DNA from: JAEDES01 sp045649455 | Lineage (GTDB): Bacteria; Bacillota_I; Bacilli_A; RF39; UBA660 | Direction: 5' to 3' | Assembly (NCBI GenBank): GCA_045649455.1 | Contig: JAZRPV010000048.1 | Span: 1 to 6,229, forward strand | Length of the DNA stretch: 6,229 bases | Shown here: in pieces, positions 1 through 5,426 of the stretch | How the letters are laid out: the number at the start of each line of letters is the position of its first letter | Position numbering within the stretch: position 1 is the first letter of the stretch | Notes under the pieces: model-generated | The model's database searches: none | Told to the model about the DNA's origin: nothing | What the model saw: the letters and a program-made list of their open reading frames with translations, nothing else | Made by a program: the position numbers and the translations under genes

Positions 1-125
1 AACTTAAAAAGGCTATAAAAGAGTTTAAGGGAACTGTTCTTTTAGTATCCCATGAGCCAGAATTCTATATGGATATAGTAGATGATGTATGGAATATAGA
101 GGATTTTACAACAAAAATAGTATAA
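1..125 (+). CDS. ABC-F-type ATP-binding protein, C-terminal end only
   Basis: Only the last 40 residues are present, in the frame beginning at base 3 and ending with TAA at 123-125. The segment GTVLLVSHEPEFY contains the H-loop (switch) histidine that ends a nucleotide-binding domain, preceded by hydrophobic beta-strand residues. The following DIVDDVWNIEDF tail resembles soluble ABC-F proteins, in which two ATPase domains without membrane segments act on the ribosome. Family knowledge suggests translation rescue, regulation or antibiotic protection, but the tail cannot tell which. The 5' part lies outside the window. The gene points toward the minus-strand C39 reading frame, whose end overlaps its last 61 bases on the other strand. 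Another type of ABC ATPase subunit is possible. I am confident of the ATPase H-loop and less sure of the ABC-F assignment. Confidence 0.72.
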   Translation, partial: LKKAIKEFKGTVLLVSHEPEFYMDIVDDVWNIEDFTTKIV

Positions 126-769
126 TGAAATTTTATTAGTATGTTAAAAATATAAATTAAACTACTAATAAAATAAATATTAGTTTTAACATTATAATTA
201 ATAGAATATTCAATTAAATATTTAAAGTGAAAACAACATATAATATTTAATACAAAGTATAAAAACAATACTCCTCCTAACACAATACTTTGTATTTTAT
301 TATTTTTTAAATAATTAATAATTTCTCTTCTAATAATTTTTCTTGGCTTTATGAGAGGTAGTTTCTTGATACATTTAAGAAAGATATAATTATTAGTAGA
401 AATAATTTTAAATTCCATAAATGATAAAATTCTTTTTCCTTTAGCGGGATCCATTACATAAATAAGTTCTTTATCTCGATCAATCTTATATATAACAATA
501 AAATGTTTAAATCCTTTATTAGTTAAAATATGTCCTAGACAGGGTAAGTTATTATCTTCTATTTTATTCAAGTCTCCACATACTCCAACCGCATCAAATC
601 CAAGCATCTTTGCTCCTTCAATAAGACCTAAAGCAGAAACACCATTCTTTGTAGTATTAGTAATTTCTCTTAAGTACTCCTTCGATACATCTCCTCCATA
701 AAATCGAATAATACTAAGTAGTGAACAAATACCACAATCTTTGTTCCCATCTTGCAAAACTACTTTCAT
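65..769 (-). CDS. C39 peptidase-domain protein, truncated bacteriocin-type ABC exporter
   Basis: Residues 1-135 form a peptidase C39 domain. This domain cuts double-glycine leader peptides from bacteriocins or peptide pheromones on the cytoplasmic face during export. The oxyanion Gln6, catalytic Cys12 (in KDCGICS), His89 (FKHF) and Asp107 (MDPAKG) are all visible. Hydrophobic segments at about 160-180 and 197-222 look like the first membrane helices of an exporter. Intact family members are about 700 residues, with six helices and an ATPase domain; here the frame stops at 234. From residue 215 onward the codons are antisense to the ABC-F gene, so the tail is probably not original protein. The start has a GGAAGGTGA ribosome site just upstream. 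The exporter is therefore 3'-truncated, probably by deletion, and is likely a pseudogene, although the peptidase domain could still fold. No double-glycine peptide gene is visible beside it. Confidence 0.8.
   Translation of the reverse strand: MKVVLQDGNKDCGICSLLSIIRFYGGDVSKEYLREITNTTKNGVSALGLIEGAKMLGFDAVGVCGDLNKIEDNNLPCLGHILTNKGFKHFIVIYKIDRDKELIYVMDPAKGKRILSFMEFKIISTNNYIFLKCIKKLPLIKPRKIIRREIINYLKNNKIQSIVLGGVLFLYFVLNIICCFHFKYLIEYSINYNVKTNIYFISSLIYIFNILIKFHYTIFVVKSSIFHTSSTISI
130..174. repeat. 12-bp perfect inverted repeat with 21-nt loop
   Basis: ATTTTATTAGTA at 130-141 is exactly complementary to TACTAATAAAAT at 163-174. It starts five bases after the ABC-F stop codon. No proper U-run follows on either strand, so on its own it is not a standard terminator. 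It could still stabilise the ABC-F 3' end. Its right arm is shared with the smaller hairpin at 164-184, so the two structures exclude each other. The sequence is very AT-rich, so chance pairing is a real possibility. Confidence 0.45.
164..187 (+). terminator. Probable terminator of the ABC-F gene
   Basis: ACTAATA (164-170) and TATTAGT (178-184) form a 7-bp hairpin with an AAATAAA loop. The T-run starts within the stem end and continues to 187. It sits about 40 bases past the stop codon of the + strand ABC-F gene. The stem has a single G-C pair and the T-run is short, so strength is doubtful. Confidence 0.45.
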
Positions 770-836
770 TTTTCACCTTCCAATTATATTATTAACGTGA
801 AAATTTTTTTACTACAATAAATTTACAAAAAGGCAC

Positions 837-860
837 AAAAAAACTCAGATTTCTCTGAGT
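837..860 (-). terminator. Terminator of the tRNA-Arg gene
   Basis: ACTCAGA (843-849) pairs with TCTGAGT (854-860) around a TTTC loop. On the minus strand the stem is followed by an unbroken U-run (complement of the A-run 837-842). It lies 11 bases past the tRNA CCA end. A weaker T-run at 863-867 on the + strand could give some termination in that direction. Confidence 0.85.
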
Positions 861-871
861 AATTTTTAAAA

Positions 872-948
872 TGGTGTTCGCGAGGCGACTCGAACGCCTG
901 ACCGATCGCTTAGAAGGCGATTGCTCTATCCAGCTGAGCTACGCAAAC
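872..948 (-). tRNA. tRNA-Arg (anticodon TCT)
   Basis: The minus strand folds as a 77-base tRNA. The acceptor stem GTTTGCG pairs with CGCGAAC, with one T-G wobble. A D-arm follows, with GCTC pairing to GAGC around AGCTGGATA. The anticodon stem ATCGC/GCGAT encloses the loop CTTCTAA, giving anticodon TCT. The T-arm is GGCGTTCGAGTCGCC, then discriminator A and an encoded CCA. Anticodon UCU reads AGA and AGG, the arginine codons expected to dominate in a low-GC genome. The gene is a single-tRNA unit with its own promoter (972-1000) and terminator (837-860). Confidence 0.97.
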
Positions 949-971
949 ATATATTTCAACTGACAAGTTAA

Positions 972-1000
972 ATTATACAATAAAAAAACTTGAATTTCAA
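972..1000 (-). promoter_or_regulatory. Housekeeping-type promoter of the tRNA-Arg gene
   Basis: On the minus strand, TTGAAA (995-1000) is separated by exactly 17 bases from TATAAT (972-977). This is a near-consensus sigma-A promoter located 23 bases upstream of the tRNA 5' end. The -35 box lies inside the terminator hairpin of the upstream gerM gene. Confidence 0.85.
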
Positions 1001-1010
1001 GTCTTTTTTT
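982..1010 (-). terminator. Terminator of the spoIIIAH-gerE-gerM unit
   Basis: On the minus strand, ACTTG (complement of 998-1002) pairs with CAAGT (complement of 988-992) around an AAATT loop. A-rich sequence at 1004-1010 can extend the pairing against the seven-base U-run (complement of 982-988). It begins seven bases past the gerM stop codon. The core stem is only 5 bp before A-U extension, so read-through into the tRNA is possible. Confidence 0.75.
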
Positions 1011-1016
1011 ACGAAT

Positions 1017-1952
1017 TTACCTCATAATATGATTAACTTCTTCTCCATTTACCAAAAACATCACCATATTTACATCATAATTATCAAATATAGAATAACT
1101 AATTGTATACATAACTTCTTCTAATATTTTATCATTATTATCAAATAAATAATCATCAAAGTTTAAAAAGAAAATTTCATTCTCAACATTATAATCAATA
1201 AGATTAACATTACTATTTAAAAAACTCATAAGATTAACTTCACTTAAATAACTACTTTTAAGTTCTTCTATAATAATCTTAACTTTCTCTCTATCATCAT
1301 TAATATACTTAGTAACAGGAACATAATAAATATCTTCATCTATTAAATCAACATAATATAAAATAACACGATTAATATCTTTCCTACTAGTAATATCATA
1401 TCTATTATTTATACCAATACTTTTATTTAAAACAGAACCAAACACTTCACCTGTATTAGGATAACTTCTAAGCACTTCACCATCTACAAGAATAGATACT
1501 CCCTCTACATCAACTAAATCAATAATAGTATACACAATACTAGAAATCATATGTTTTTCATGTCCAACTGAAACATTCAAAATTTCTTTAGAAAAATCTA
1601 CAGTAACAAGATCATCACCACATATAACTTCATTAATCTTTGTCCCCTTAGGAATCACTCCCATTAATTCACTAGAATATTTATTATTATCAGATTCAAT
1701 TAAATAACTAAGAGCCTTCTTAATATTTAAAACATTATCATCACTATCTAAATAAATATTTTTTCTAACTAAATAATCATTCTTACTAAGTAAATATACA
1801 TATCCATTACCAATCCCACTAATATCATTAATTTCTAAATTAACTTTTAAAGTATTATCCAAATTAATAGTCATTAAAGAAAAAACACATAAAATAATAA
1901 ACATCGATAATGTTGTTGTAAATATCTTTCTAATAGCCTTAGTTTTAATCAT
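1017..1952 (-). CDS. gerM: GerM-like sporulation protein with two GerMN domains
   Basis: The 311-residue protein has one N-terminal membrane segment (about 9-28) and then two GerMN domains. The first, about 50-162, carries GTKINEV, VTVDFSKEIL and SILVDGE. The second, about 195-308, carries VKIIIEELK, FFLNFDDYLF and FLVNGEEV. In B. subtilis, GerM is a lipoprotein that helps assemble the SpoIIIA-SpoIIQ complex between mother cell and forespore, and mutants have sporulation and germination defects. Cys22 lies inside the hydrophobic segment but is preceded by IIL, not a normal lipobox, so a transmembrane anchor seems likelier than lipidation here. The Shine-Dalgarno AGGAGG overlaps the gerE stop codon, so the two genes are very probably co-transcribed and translationally coupled. 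The neighbours gerE and spoIIIAH strengthen the assignment. The GerMN fold is clear; orthology to GerM is an inference from fold and context. Confidence 0.88.
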   Translation of the reverse strand: MIKTKAIRKIFTTTLSMFIILCVFSLMTINLDNTLKVNLEINDISGIGNGYVYLLSKNDYLVRKNIYLDSDDNVLNIKKALSYLIESDNNKYSSELMGVIPKGTKINEVICGDDLVTVDFSKEILNVSVGHEKHMISSIVYTIIDLVDVEGVSILVDGEVLRSYPNTGEVFGSVLNKSIGINNRYDITSRKDINRVILYYVDLIDEDIYYVPVTKYINDDREKVKIIIEELKSSYLSEVNLMSFLNSNVNLIDYNVENEIFFLNFDDYLFDNNDKILEEVMYTISYSIFDNYDVNMVMFLVNGEEVNHIMR

Positions 1953-1956
1953 AGAA

Positions 1957-1963
1957 CCTCCTA
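1957..1963 (-). promoter_or_regulatory. gerM ribosome binding site fused to the gerE stop codon
   Basis: The minus strand reads TAGGAGG, where TAG is the gerE stop codon and AGGAGG is the gerM Shine-Dalgarno site, four bases before its ATG. A ribosome finishing gerE is placed directly on the gerM start, which suggests coupled translation. Confidence 0.85.
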
Positions 1964-2161
1964 TAAATTAACCTCACCTAATCTAACCAATTCTATAACC
2001 GCTCCTACTCTACTTTTAACACCTAGTTTTTGAATAACATTTGATACATGATTTCTTACAGTCTTTTCACTAATAAAAAGAAAATCACTAATCTCTTTAG
2101 TTTCCATACCATCAATTAATAAAGAAAATATTTCTCTTTCTCTATCAGTCAATAATCTCAT
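1961..2161 (-). CDS. gerE: GerE, LuxR-type late mother-cell transcription regulator
   Basis: This 66-residue protein consists of one LuxR/GerE-type helix-turn-helix domain with no receiver domain. The block LTDREREIFSLL begins the domain. ISEKTVRNHVSNVIQKLGVK (30-49) spans the turn and recognition helix, and the ending AVIELVRLGE closely follows B. subtilis GerE from memory. B. subtilis GerE is 74 residues; this one lacks only a few N-terminal residues. GerE is a DNA-binding dimer that tunes late sigma-K-dependent coat genes in the mother cell. The start has AGGTGA at 2166-2171 as its ribosome site. The gene follows spoIIIAH by 40 bases and is joined to gerM by the TAGGAGG overlap. In B. subtilis gerE and gerM are also in the same chromosomal neighbourhood, though not adjacent, which supports the identification. 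Confidence 0.93.
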   Translation of the reverse strand: MRLLTDREREIFSLLIDGMETKEISDFLFISEKTVRNHVSNVIQKLGVKSRVGAVIELVRLGEVNL

Positions 2162-2201
2162 AAAATCACCTAATGTATTTTATGAATAAAATAAAAAGAT
2201 G

Positions 2202-2696
2202 CTATTTCTTTTGAAACTTAACTGTAATATATTTCTTAACTTTAAATTCTTCTTGTATAAGTCGCATAACTTTATTTGCCAAAATATTATCATGTTCTGA
2301 AGAAATACATACACTAGATACATTTGAATTATCAATCTTAACAAAACAATCTAATTTTAAATTACTTTTAATTTTCTTTTCTAATAATTCTTCTTGTCCC
2401 TGTATTTCATTAAGATATTTTAACTTTTCATATAAATTATTTTTCTCAGTACTACTAATATCTTCTTTAGTCATTGCTTCTTGTAACACATCCATCTCAC
2501 TTTGTCTTTCTTCTTCCAAGCTAACTCTTAACGCTACCAAAGAAGAAACTTCCGTAACTTCATCAATAATTACTTCTTTAGAAACATCACTTTCTACATC
2601 CTTCAATAAATCATTAGGCATAGTAACATAATATACACTAAGTACTAATATTAAACTAAATAATGTTAAAAACCATAAATTTTGTTTTGATATCAT
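2202..2696 (-). CDS. spoIIIAH: SpoIIIAH, forespore-mother cell channel ring protein
   Basis: The 164-residue protein starts at 2696, where a strong AGGAGGAG site lies five bases upstream; the open frame extends farther, but with no ribosome site and across a terminator. The N-terminus (SKQNLWFLTLFSLILVLSVY) strongly resembles B. subtilis SpoIIIAH from memory. It comprises a membrane helix (6-25), a short acidic linker, a charged helical segment (58-110) and a C-terminal YscJ/FliF-like ring-building region (115-164). SpoIIIAH sits in the mother-cell membrane around the forespore and binds forespore SpoIIQ across the intermembrane space. The protein is shorter than the B. subtilis form (about 218 residues), mostly in the linker. 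It normally ends the eight-gene spoIIIAA-AH operon; here its upstream neighbour is an unrelated zinc-ribbon membrane protein behind a terminator, and gerE and gerM follow. Confidence 0.92.
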   Translation of the reverse strand: MISKQNLWFLTLFSLILVLSVYYVTMPNDLLKDVESDVSKEVIIDEVTEVSSLVALRVSLEEERQSEMDVLQEAMTKEDISSTEKNNLYEKLKYLNEIQGQEELLEKKIKSNLKLDCFVKIDNSNVSSVCISSEHDNILANKVMRLIQEEFKVKKYITVKFQKK

Positions 2697-2713
2697 ACGA
2701 CTCCTCCTAATCA

Positions 2714-2741
2714 AATATATGAACAAAAAAAAAGAATATTC
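2714..2741 (-). promoter_or_regulatory. Candidate sigma-E-like promoter of spoIIIAH
   Basis: On the minus strand, GAATATT (2735-2741) fits the sigma-E -35 pattern (kmATATT). CATATATT (2714-2721) fits the -10 pattern CATACAnT with one mismatch. The spacer is 13 bases, one shorter than the usual 14-15. Transcription would start near 2707, leaving a very short leader that begins at the ribosome site. The match is suggestive because B. subtilis spoIIIA is sigma-E controlled, but such AT-rich patterns arise easily by chance. Confidence 0.35.
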
Positions 2742-2753
2742 AAAAATATTCTT
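2725..2753 (-). terminator. Terminator of the thioredoxin-SDR-ynbB-zinc ribbon operon
   Basis: AAGAATATT (2732-2740) and AATATTCTT (2745-2753) form a perfect 9-bp hairpin with a 4-base loop. On the minus strand it is followed by a U-run (complement of 2725-2731). The stem begins inside the stop codon of the zinc-ribbon gene. It separates the metabolic operon from spoIIIAH. Confidence 0.85.
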
Positions 2754-3393
2754 AAATTTCTCTTCCACACTTATTACAAAATCTATCATACTCTGTAATA
2801 GCATTTCCACATTTAGGACAGAAATGATATTCAGGGTGGTTATTTGTTTCTTGATAATTATAAACACCCATCGGTCTATTATTATAAACATCTTGTTTTG
2901 TTTTACCAAAATTAATACTACCAAAAATAATATCATTACATCCTACTGGTCCAACATATTGACTAGACATTGAAACTACAAATCTAGTTATTTGAGGAAA
3001 TAAGAAATGAAATACTGTTGTAATCATCCCTCTACCAAAACTCTTAGATAAACTTGCACTTAATGCCACCCAATAACCTATAAACACAAATGCTTGTAAT
3101 CCCGCTAACCCAGAATAAGCTGAAGTAATAACTGCCTCCATTATTCCAAGTAAAATTGGTAATCCTACCTTTAAATAAAACCAGCATAAACTTGTACCAG
3201 TAATTTGGCATAAAACATAATCATTATAAATAGGTACAAAACCTATCAAAAAATTTTTATTAGCTTTCTTAATAATAACTGCTTTACTAAGACTATCTAT
3301 AAACCAAATAATAAAAACTACGAATAAAATAATTCCAACTATTATTAAAACTGCTTCTTCTAATGCTGATAGTCCCATTGCTAACCAATTCAT
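2752..3393 (-). CDS. Membrane protein with C-terminal zinc ribbon (DUF5684-like)
   Basis: The 213-residue protein has about four hydrophobic segments (15-32, 66-89, 96-113, 123-140). A KANKNFLIGFVPIYNDYVL stretch after the first helix and an LSKSFGRG loop resemble the DUF5684 type of small membrane protein (KAG..GW..IIPIYN..). After a polar linker (150-188) comes a cytosolic-type zinc ribbon: CPKC at 192-195 and CNKC at 206-209. The function is unknown; zinc ribbons of this kind are common tails on low-GC Gram-positive membrane proteins and may bind partners. The ribosome site GTGAGG overlaps the TAG stop of the preceding ynbB-like gene, so it is the last gene of that operon. Its own stop lies in the operon terminator hairpin. 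Topology and zinc ribbon are clear from the sequence; the family name is from memory. Confidence 0.75.
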   Translation of the reverse strand: MNWLAMGLSALEEAVLIIVGIILFVVFIIWFIDSLSKAVIIKKANKNFLIGFVPIYNDYVLCQITGTSLCWFYLKVGLPILLGIMEAVITSAYSGLAGLQAFVFIGYWVALSASLSKSFGRGMITTVFHFLFPQITRFVVSMSSQYVGPVGCNDIIFGSINFGKTKQDVYNNRPMGVYNYQETNNHPEYHFCPKCGNAITEYDRFCNKCGREI

Positions 3394-3405
3394 AATAAAA
3401 CCTCA

Positions 3406-4665
3406 CTATTCACACTTTAAAAGTCTTTCAACCGCTTTCATTACCCCAAGTTTTCCATAATTATATGTAAGTCCACCTTGCATATATGCAATATAAGGTT
3501 CTCTCATAGGTCCATCACAAGAAAGTTCAATTGATGATCCTTGTGTAAATGAACCACTTGCCATAATGATTTTATCATCATATCCAGGCATATCACTTGC
3601 TTCTACTAATGCCATAGAATCAATTGCTGAAGCTTGTTGAATACCACGAGTATATTCAATTAACTTTTTAGGATCTCTAAATATAATATTTTGAACAATA
3701 TCTACTCTTTCATCATTATATTTAGGTTCAACATCATATCCTAATTCTTCTAAAACTTTACTTGCAAGAACTGCTGTTTTTAATGAAGATGCAACTACTG
3801 TAGGAGCCATATAAATTCCTTGTAAAAATTGCTTATTAATTCCAAGAGTTGGACCAACTTCTCTACCTTCTCCAGGTAAAGTTAATCTTTCTCCACATAA
3901 ATCTATTAAATCACTTCTACCAGCAATATAAGCACCATTAGGAGCAATACCACCACCAAGATTCTTAATTAATGAACCAACCATTATGTCTGCACCAACA
4001 CTAGGATCAACAGGTTCAACATCACTAACAAATTCACAATAACAGTTATCAACCATTACAATAACATCTTTATCAATAGATTTAATTAAATCAATACATT
4101 TCTTAACTTTATCAATACTTAAACTCTTTCTAGTAGAATATCCCTTACTTCTTTGAATCTCTACTACTTTTACTTTATGAGTAGAAATATAATTACCAAT
4201 CTTATCATAATCAAAATCATCATTAACAAGATCTATTTGTTCATACTTAACTCCAAAACTCATTAAACTACTAGCATTTTCCTTAATACCAATAACTTCA
4301 TCCATAGTATCATATGGCTTACCACAAACTGATAATAATACATCACCTGGTCTAAGTAGAGCAAAGAAACATACAGTCAAAGCATGAGAACCAGAAACAA
4401 ATTGGTTTCTTACAAGTGCATCTTCTGCACCAAGAACATCTTTAAATACTTCTTCTATCGCTTCTCTTCCTAAATCATTATATCCATATCCAGTAGTTGA
4501 ATTAAAATGAGATTCATTAATTCTATTTTTATGAAAACTACTTAATACTTTTAAACTATTATTAAAAGCTCTATCATCTATCTTTTTAAATTCATCTTTA
4601 CATGCATCTTCACATTTATTTACTAAATCTATAACTTCCCTGCTAATTTCTAATTCATTATACAT
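3406..4665 (-). CDS. ynbB: YnbB-type PLP enzyme (methionine gamma-lyase family)
   Basis: The 419-residue protein belongs to the fold-type I PLP enzymes, of the group known as the methionine gamma-lyase/aluminium-resistance family (B. subtilis YnbB). SGSHA (91-95) is the cofactor phosphate-binding turn after the strongly conserved RNQFV. Asp206 in VMVDNCYCEF should pair with the pyridine nitrogen. Lys234 in GSLIKNLGGGIAPNGAYIAGR-type sequence is the likely Schiff-base lysine. The C-terminal GSFTQGSSIELSCDGPMREPY block is also typical. Length is normal. The real substrate is uncertain: family members are annotated as C-S lyases, but few have been tested. An in-frame ATG 12 codons upstream (4701) would overlap the SDR gene; I prefer 4665 because AAGGAG lies nine bases before it, overlapping the SDR stop TAA. 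The protein is cytosolic and co-transcribed with the SDR gene. Confidence 0.9.
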   Translation of the reverse strand: MYNELEISREVIDLVNKCEDACKDEFKKIDDRAFNNSLKVLSSFHKNRINESHFNSTTGYGYNDLGREAIEEVFKDVLGAEDALVRNQFVSGSHALTVCFFALLRPGDVLLSVCGKPYDTMDEVIGIKENASSLMSFGVKYEQIDLVNDDFDYDKIGNYISTHKVKVVEIQRSKGYSTRKSLSIDKVKKCIDLIKSIDKDVIVMVDNCYCEFVSDVEPVDPSVGADIMVGSLIKNLGGGIAPNGAYIAGRSDLIDLCGERLTLPGEGREVGPTLGINKQFLQGIYMAPTVVASSLKTAVLASKVLEELGYDVEPKYNDERVDIVQNIIFRDPKKLIEYTRGIQQASAIDSMALVEASDMPGYDDKIIMASGSFTQGSSIELSCDGPMREPYIAYMQGGLTYNYGKLGVMKAVERLLKCE

Positions 4666-4674
4666 GTTATCATT

Positions 4675-4681
4675 CTCCTTA
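4675..4681 (-). promoter_or_regulatory. ynbB ribosome binding site fused to the SDR stop codon
   Basis: The minus strand reads TAAGGAG, in which TAA ends the SDR gene and AAGGAG is the ribosome site nine bases before ATG 4665. This decides the ynbB start in favour of 4665 over the longer frame from 4701, and implies coupled translation. Confidence 0.8.
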
Positions 4682-5419
4682 ACCATTAAACTTTCCCCCA
4701 TCTACTCTAATAATAGAATCATTTACATAACTAGATTTATTACTTGCCAAGAATACAATTACTTTAGCAATTTCTTCTGGTTCTGCAAATCTTTTAAGTA
4801 ATATATTTTTCTCTTCTTCATGTACTTGTTCTACTGATAATTCTTTATTCATATCAGTATTAACCCATCCAGGACATACACAATTTACTCTAATATAAGG
4901 ACTAAACTCTCTTGCAAGATTATGTGTAAGTGAAATAACCCCTGCTTTAGAAGCATCATAATCACAACTTTCTGGATAATAAGTATCAATTGCATTAGTA
5001 GAAGAAACATTAATAATAGAACCACTTCCATTATCTAACATAACCTTACCAGCATACTTACTACATAAATAAGTTCCAATTAAATTAACATCTAAAATTC
5101 TTCTAAAACTCTCAACATCTTTATCCATTAATAAACTATCTTTACATACACTAGCATTATTAACCAAAATATCTAAACTACCAAAATAATCAACTATTTC
5201 ATTAATCATTTCAATAACTTCATCTTCTTTAGAAACATCACATTTAACAACTAAACATCTAACATTATAATTGTTCTCAACATATTCTTTTAATTCATAT
5301 GCCTCTTCTTTATGATGACAATAATTAATTACAACATCAAGTCCTGCTTTAGCAAATTCTATAATTGTACTTTTACCAATACCACGATTACTACCAGTTA
5401 CTAATACCACTTTACTCAT
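4679..5419 (-). CDS. Short-chain dehydrogenase/reductase, FabG-like
   Basis: This 246-residue protein is a classical SDR of normal length. Its cofactor site is TGSNRGIG (8-15), followed by the NNAS motif (87-90, NNAG in most relatives). The catalytic set is Asn112 (DVNLIGT), Ser140 (INVSS), Tyr154 and Lys158 (YDASK). CPGWVNTDM and the ending IIRVDGGKFNG are also typical. Arg12 in the glycine loop and Asn32 after the second strand suggest NADPH preference. It looks like 3-oxoacyl-ACP reductase FabG, but no fatty-acid synthesis genes are near, so another keto substrate is equally likely. It lies seven bases after the thioredoxin-like gene, and its stop overlaps the ynbB ribosome site. Its own ribosome site is weak (TAGTGAT close to the ATG), so it probably depends on translation of the upstream gene. 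Confidence 0.9.
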   Translation of the reverse strand: MSKVVLVTGSNRGIGKSTIIEFAKAGLDVVINYCHHKEEAYELKEYVENNYNVRCLVVKCDVSKEDEVIEMINEIVDYFGSLDILVNNASVCKDSLLMDKDVESFRRILDVNLIGTYLCSKYAGKVMLDNGSGSIINVSSTNAIDTYYPESCDYDASKAGVISLTHNLAREFSPYIRVNCVCPGWVNTDMNKELSVEQVHEEEKNILLKRFAEPEEIAKVIVFLASNKSSYVNDSIIRVDGGKFNG

Positions 5420-5426
5420 ACTATCA

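Noticed and set aside
783..817. Possible promoter for the C39 gene: TTGTAG with TAATAA at 17 bases, or a TATAAT at 783-788.
   Set aside because: The good -10 lies 23 bases from the -35-like box, and the box at 17 bases is poor. I cannot choose a real pair.
770..871. A short double-glycine bacteriocin precursor gene next to the C39 gene.
   Set aside because: The gap contains the tRNA terminator and no start codon with a ribosome site followed by a usable short frame.
872..948. tRNA-Arg as an attachment site for an element carrying the C39 gene.
   Set aside because: I saw no second copy of the tRNA 3' end in 1-780 and no integrase. The tRNA has its own intact promoter and terminator.
2176..2184. 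CATAAAATA on the minus strand, matching the sigma-K/sigma-E -10 pattern CATAnnnTA upstream of gerE.
   Set aside because: Transcription would start near 2169, inside the gerE ribosome site, and no convincing -35 lies at the right distance. In such AT-rich DNA a chance match is likely.
2194..2212. Hairpin AAAAGA/TCTTTT between spoIIIAH and gerE that might be a terminator.
   Set aside because: The stem is 6 bp with one G-C pair and only two extra U's follow. It is too weak to split the two genes into separate units.
2697..2936. The open frame of spoIIIAH extends upstream to 2936, giving a 244-residue version.
   Set aside because: The extension crosses a strong terminator and overlaps the zinc-ribbon gene on the same strand in another frame. 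The ATG at 2696 has a perfect ribosome site and the conserved SpoIIIAH N-terminus.
2719..2973. An 84-codon open frame on the + strand.
   Set aside because: It lies opposite the zinc-ribbon gene, has no recognisable domain, and reads through its terminator; it is a shadow of the AT-rich coding strand.
4666..4701. Longer ynbB start at 4701, adding 12 residues.
   Set aside because: It would overlap the SDR gene by 23 bases without a clear ribosome site, while ATG 4665 has AAGGAG at a normal distance.
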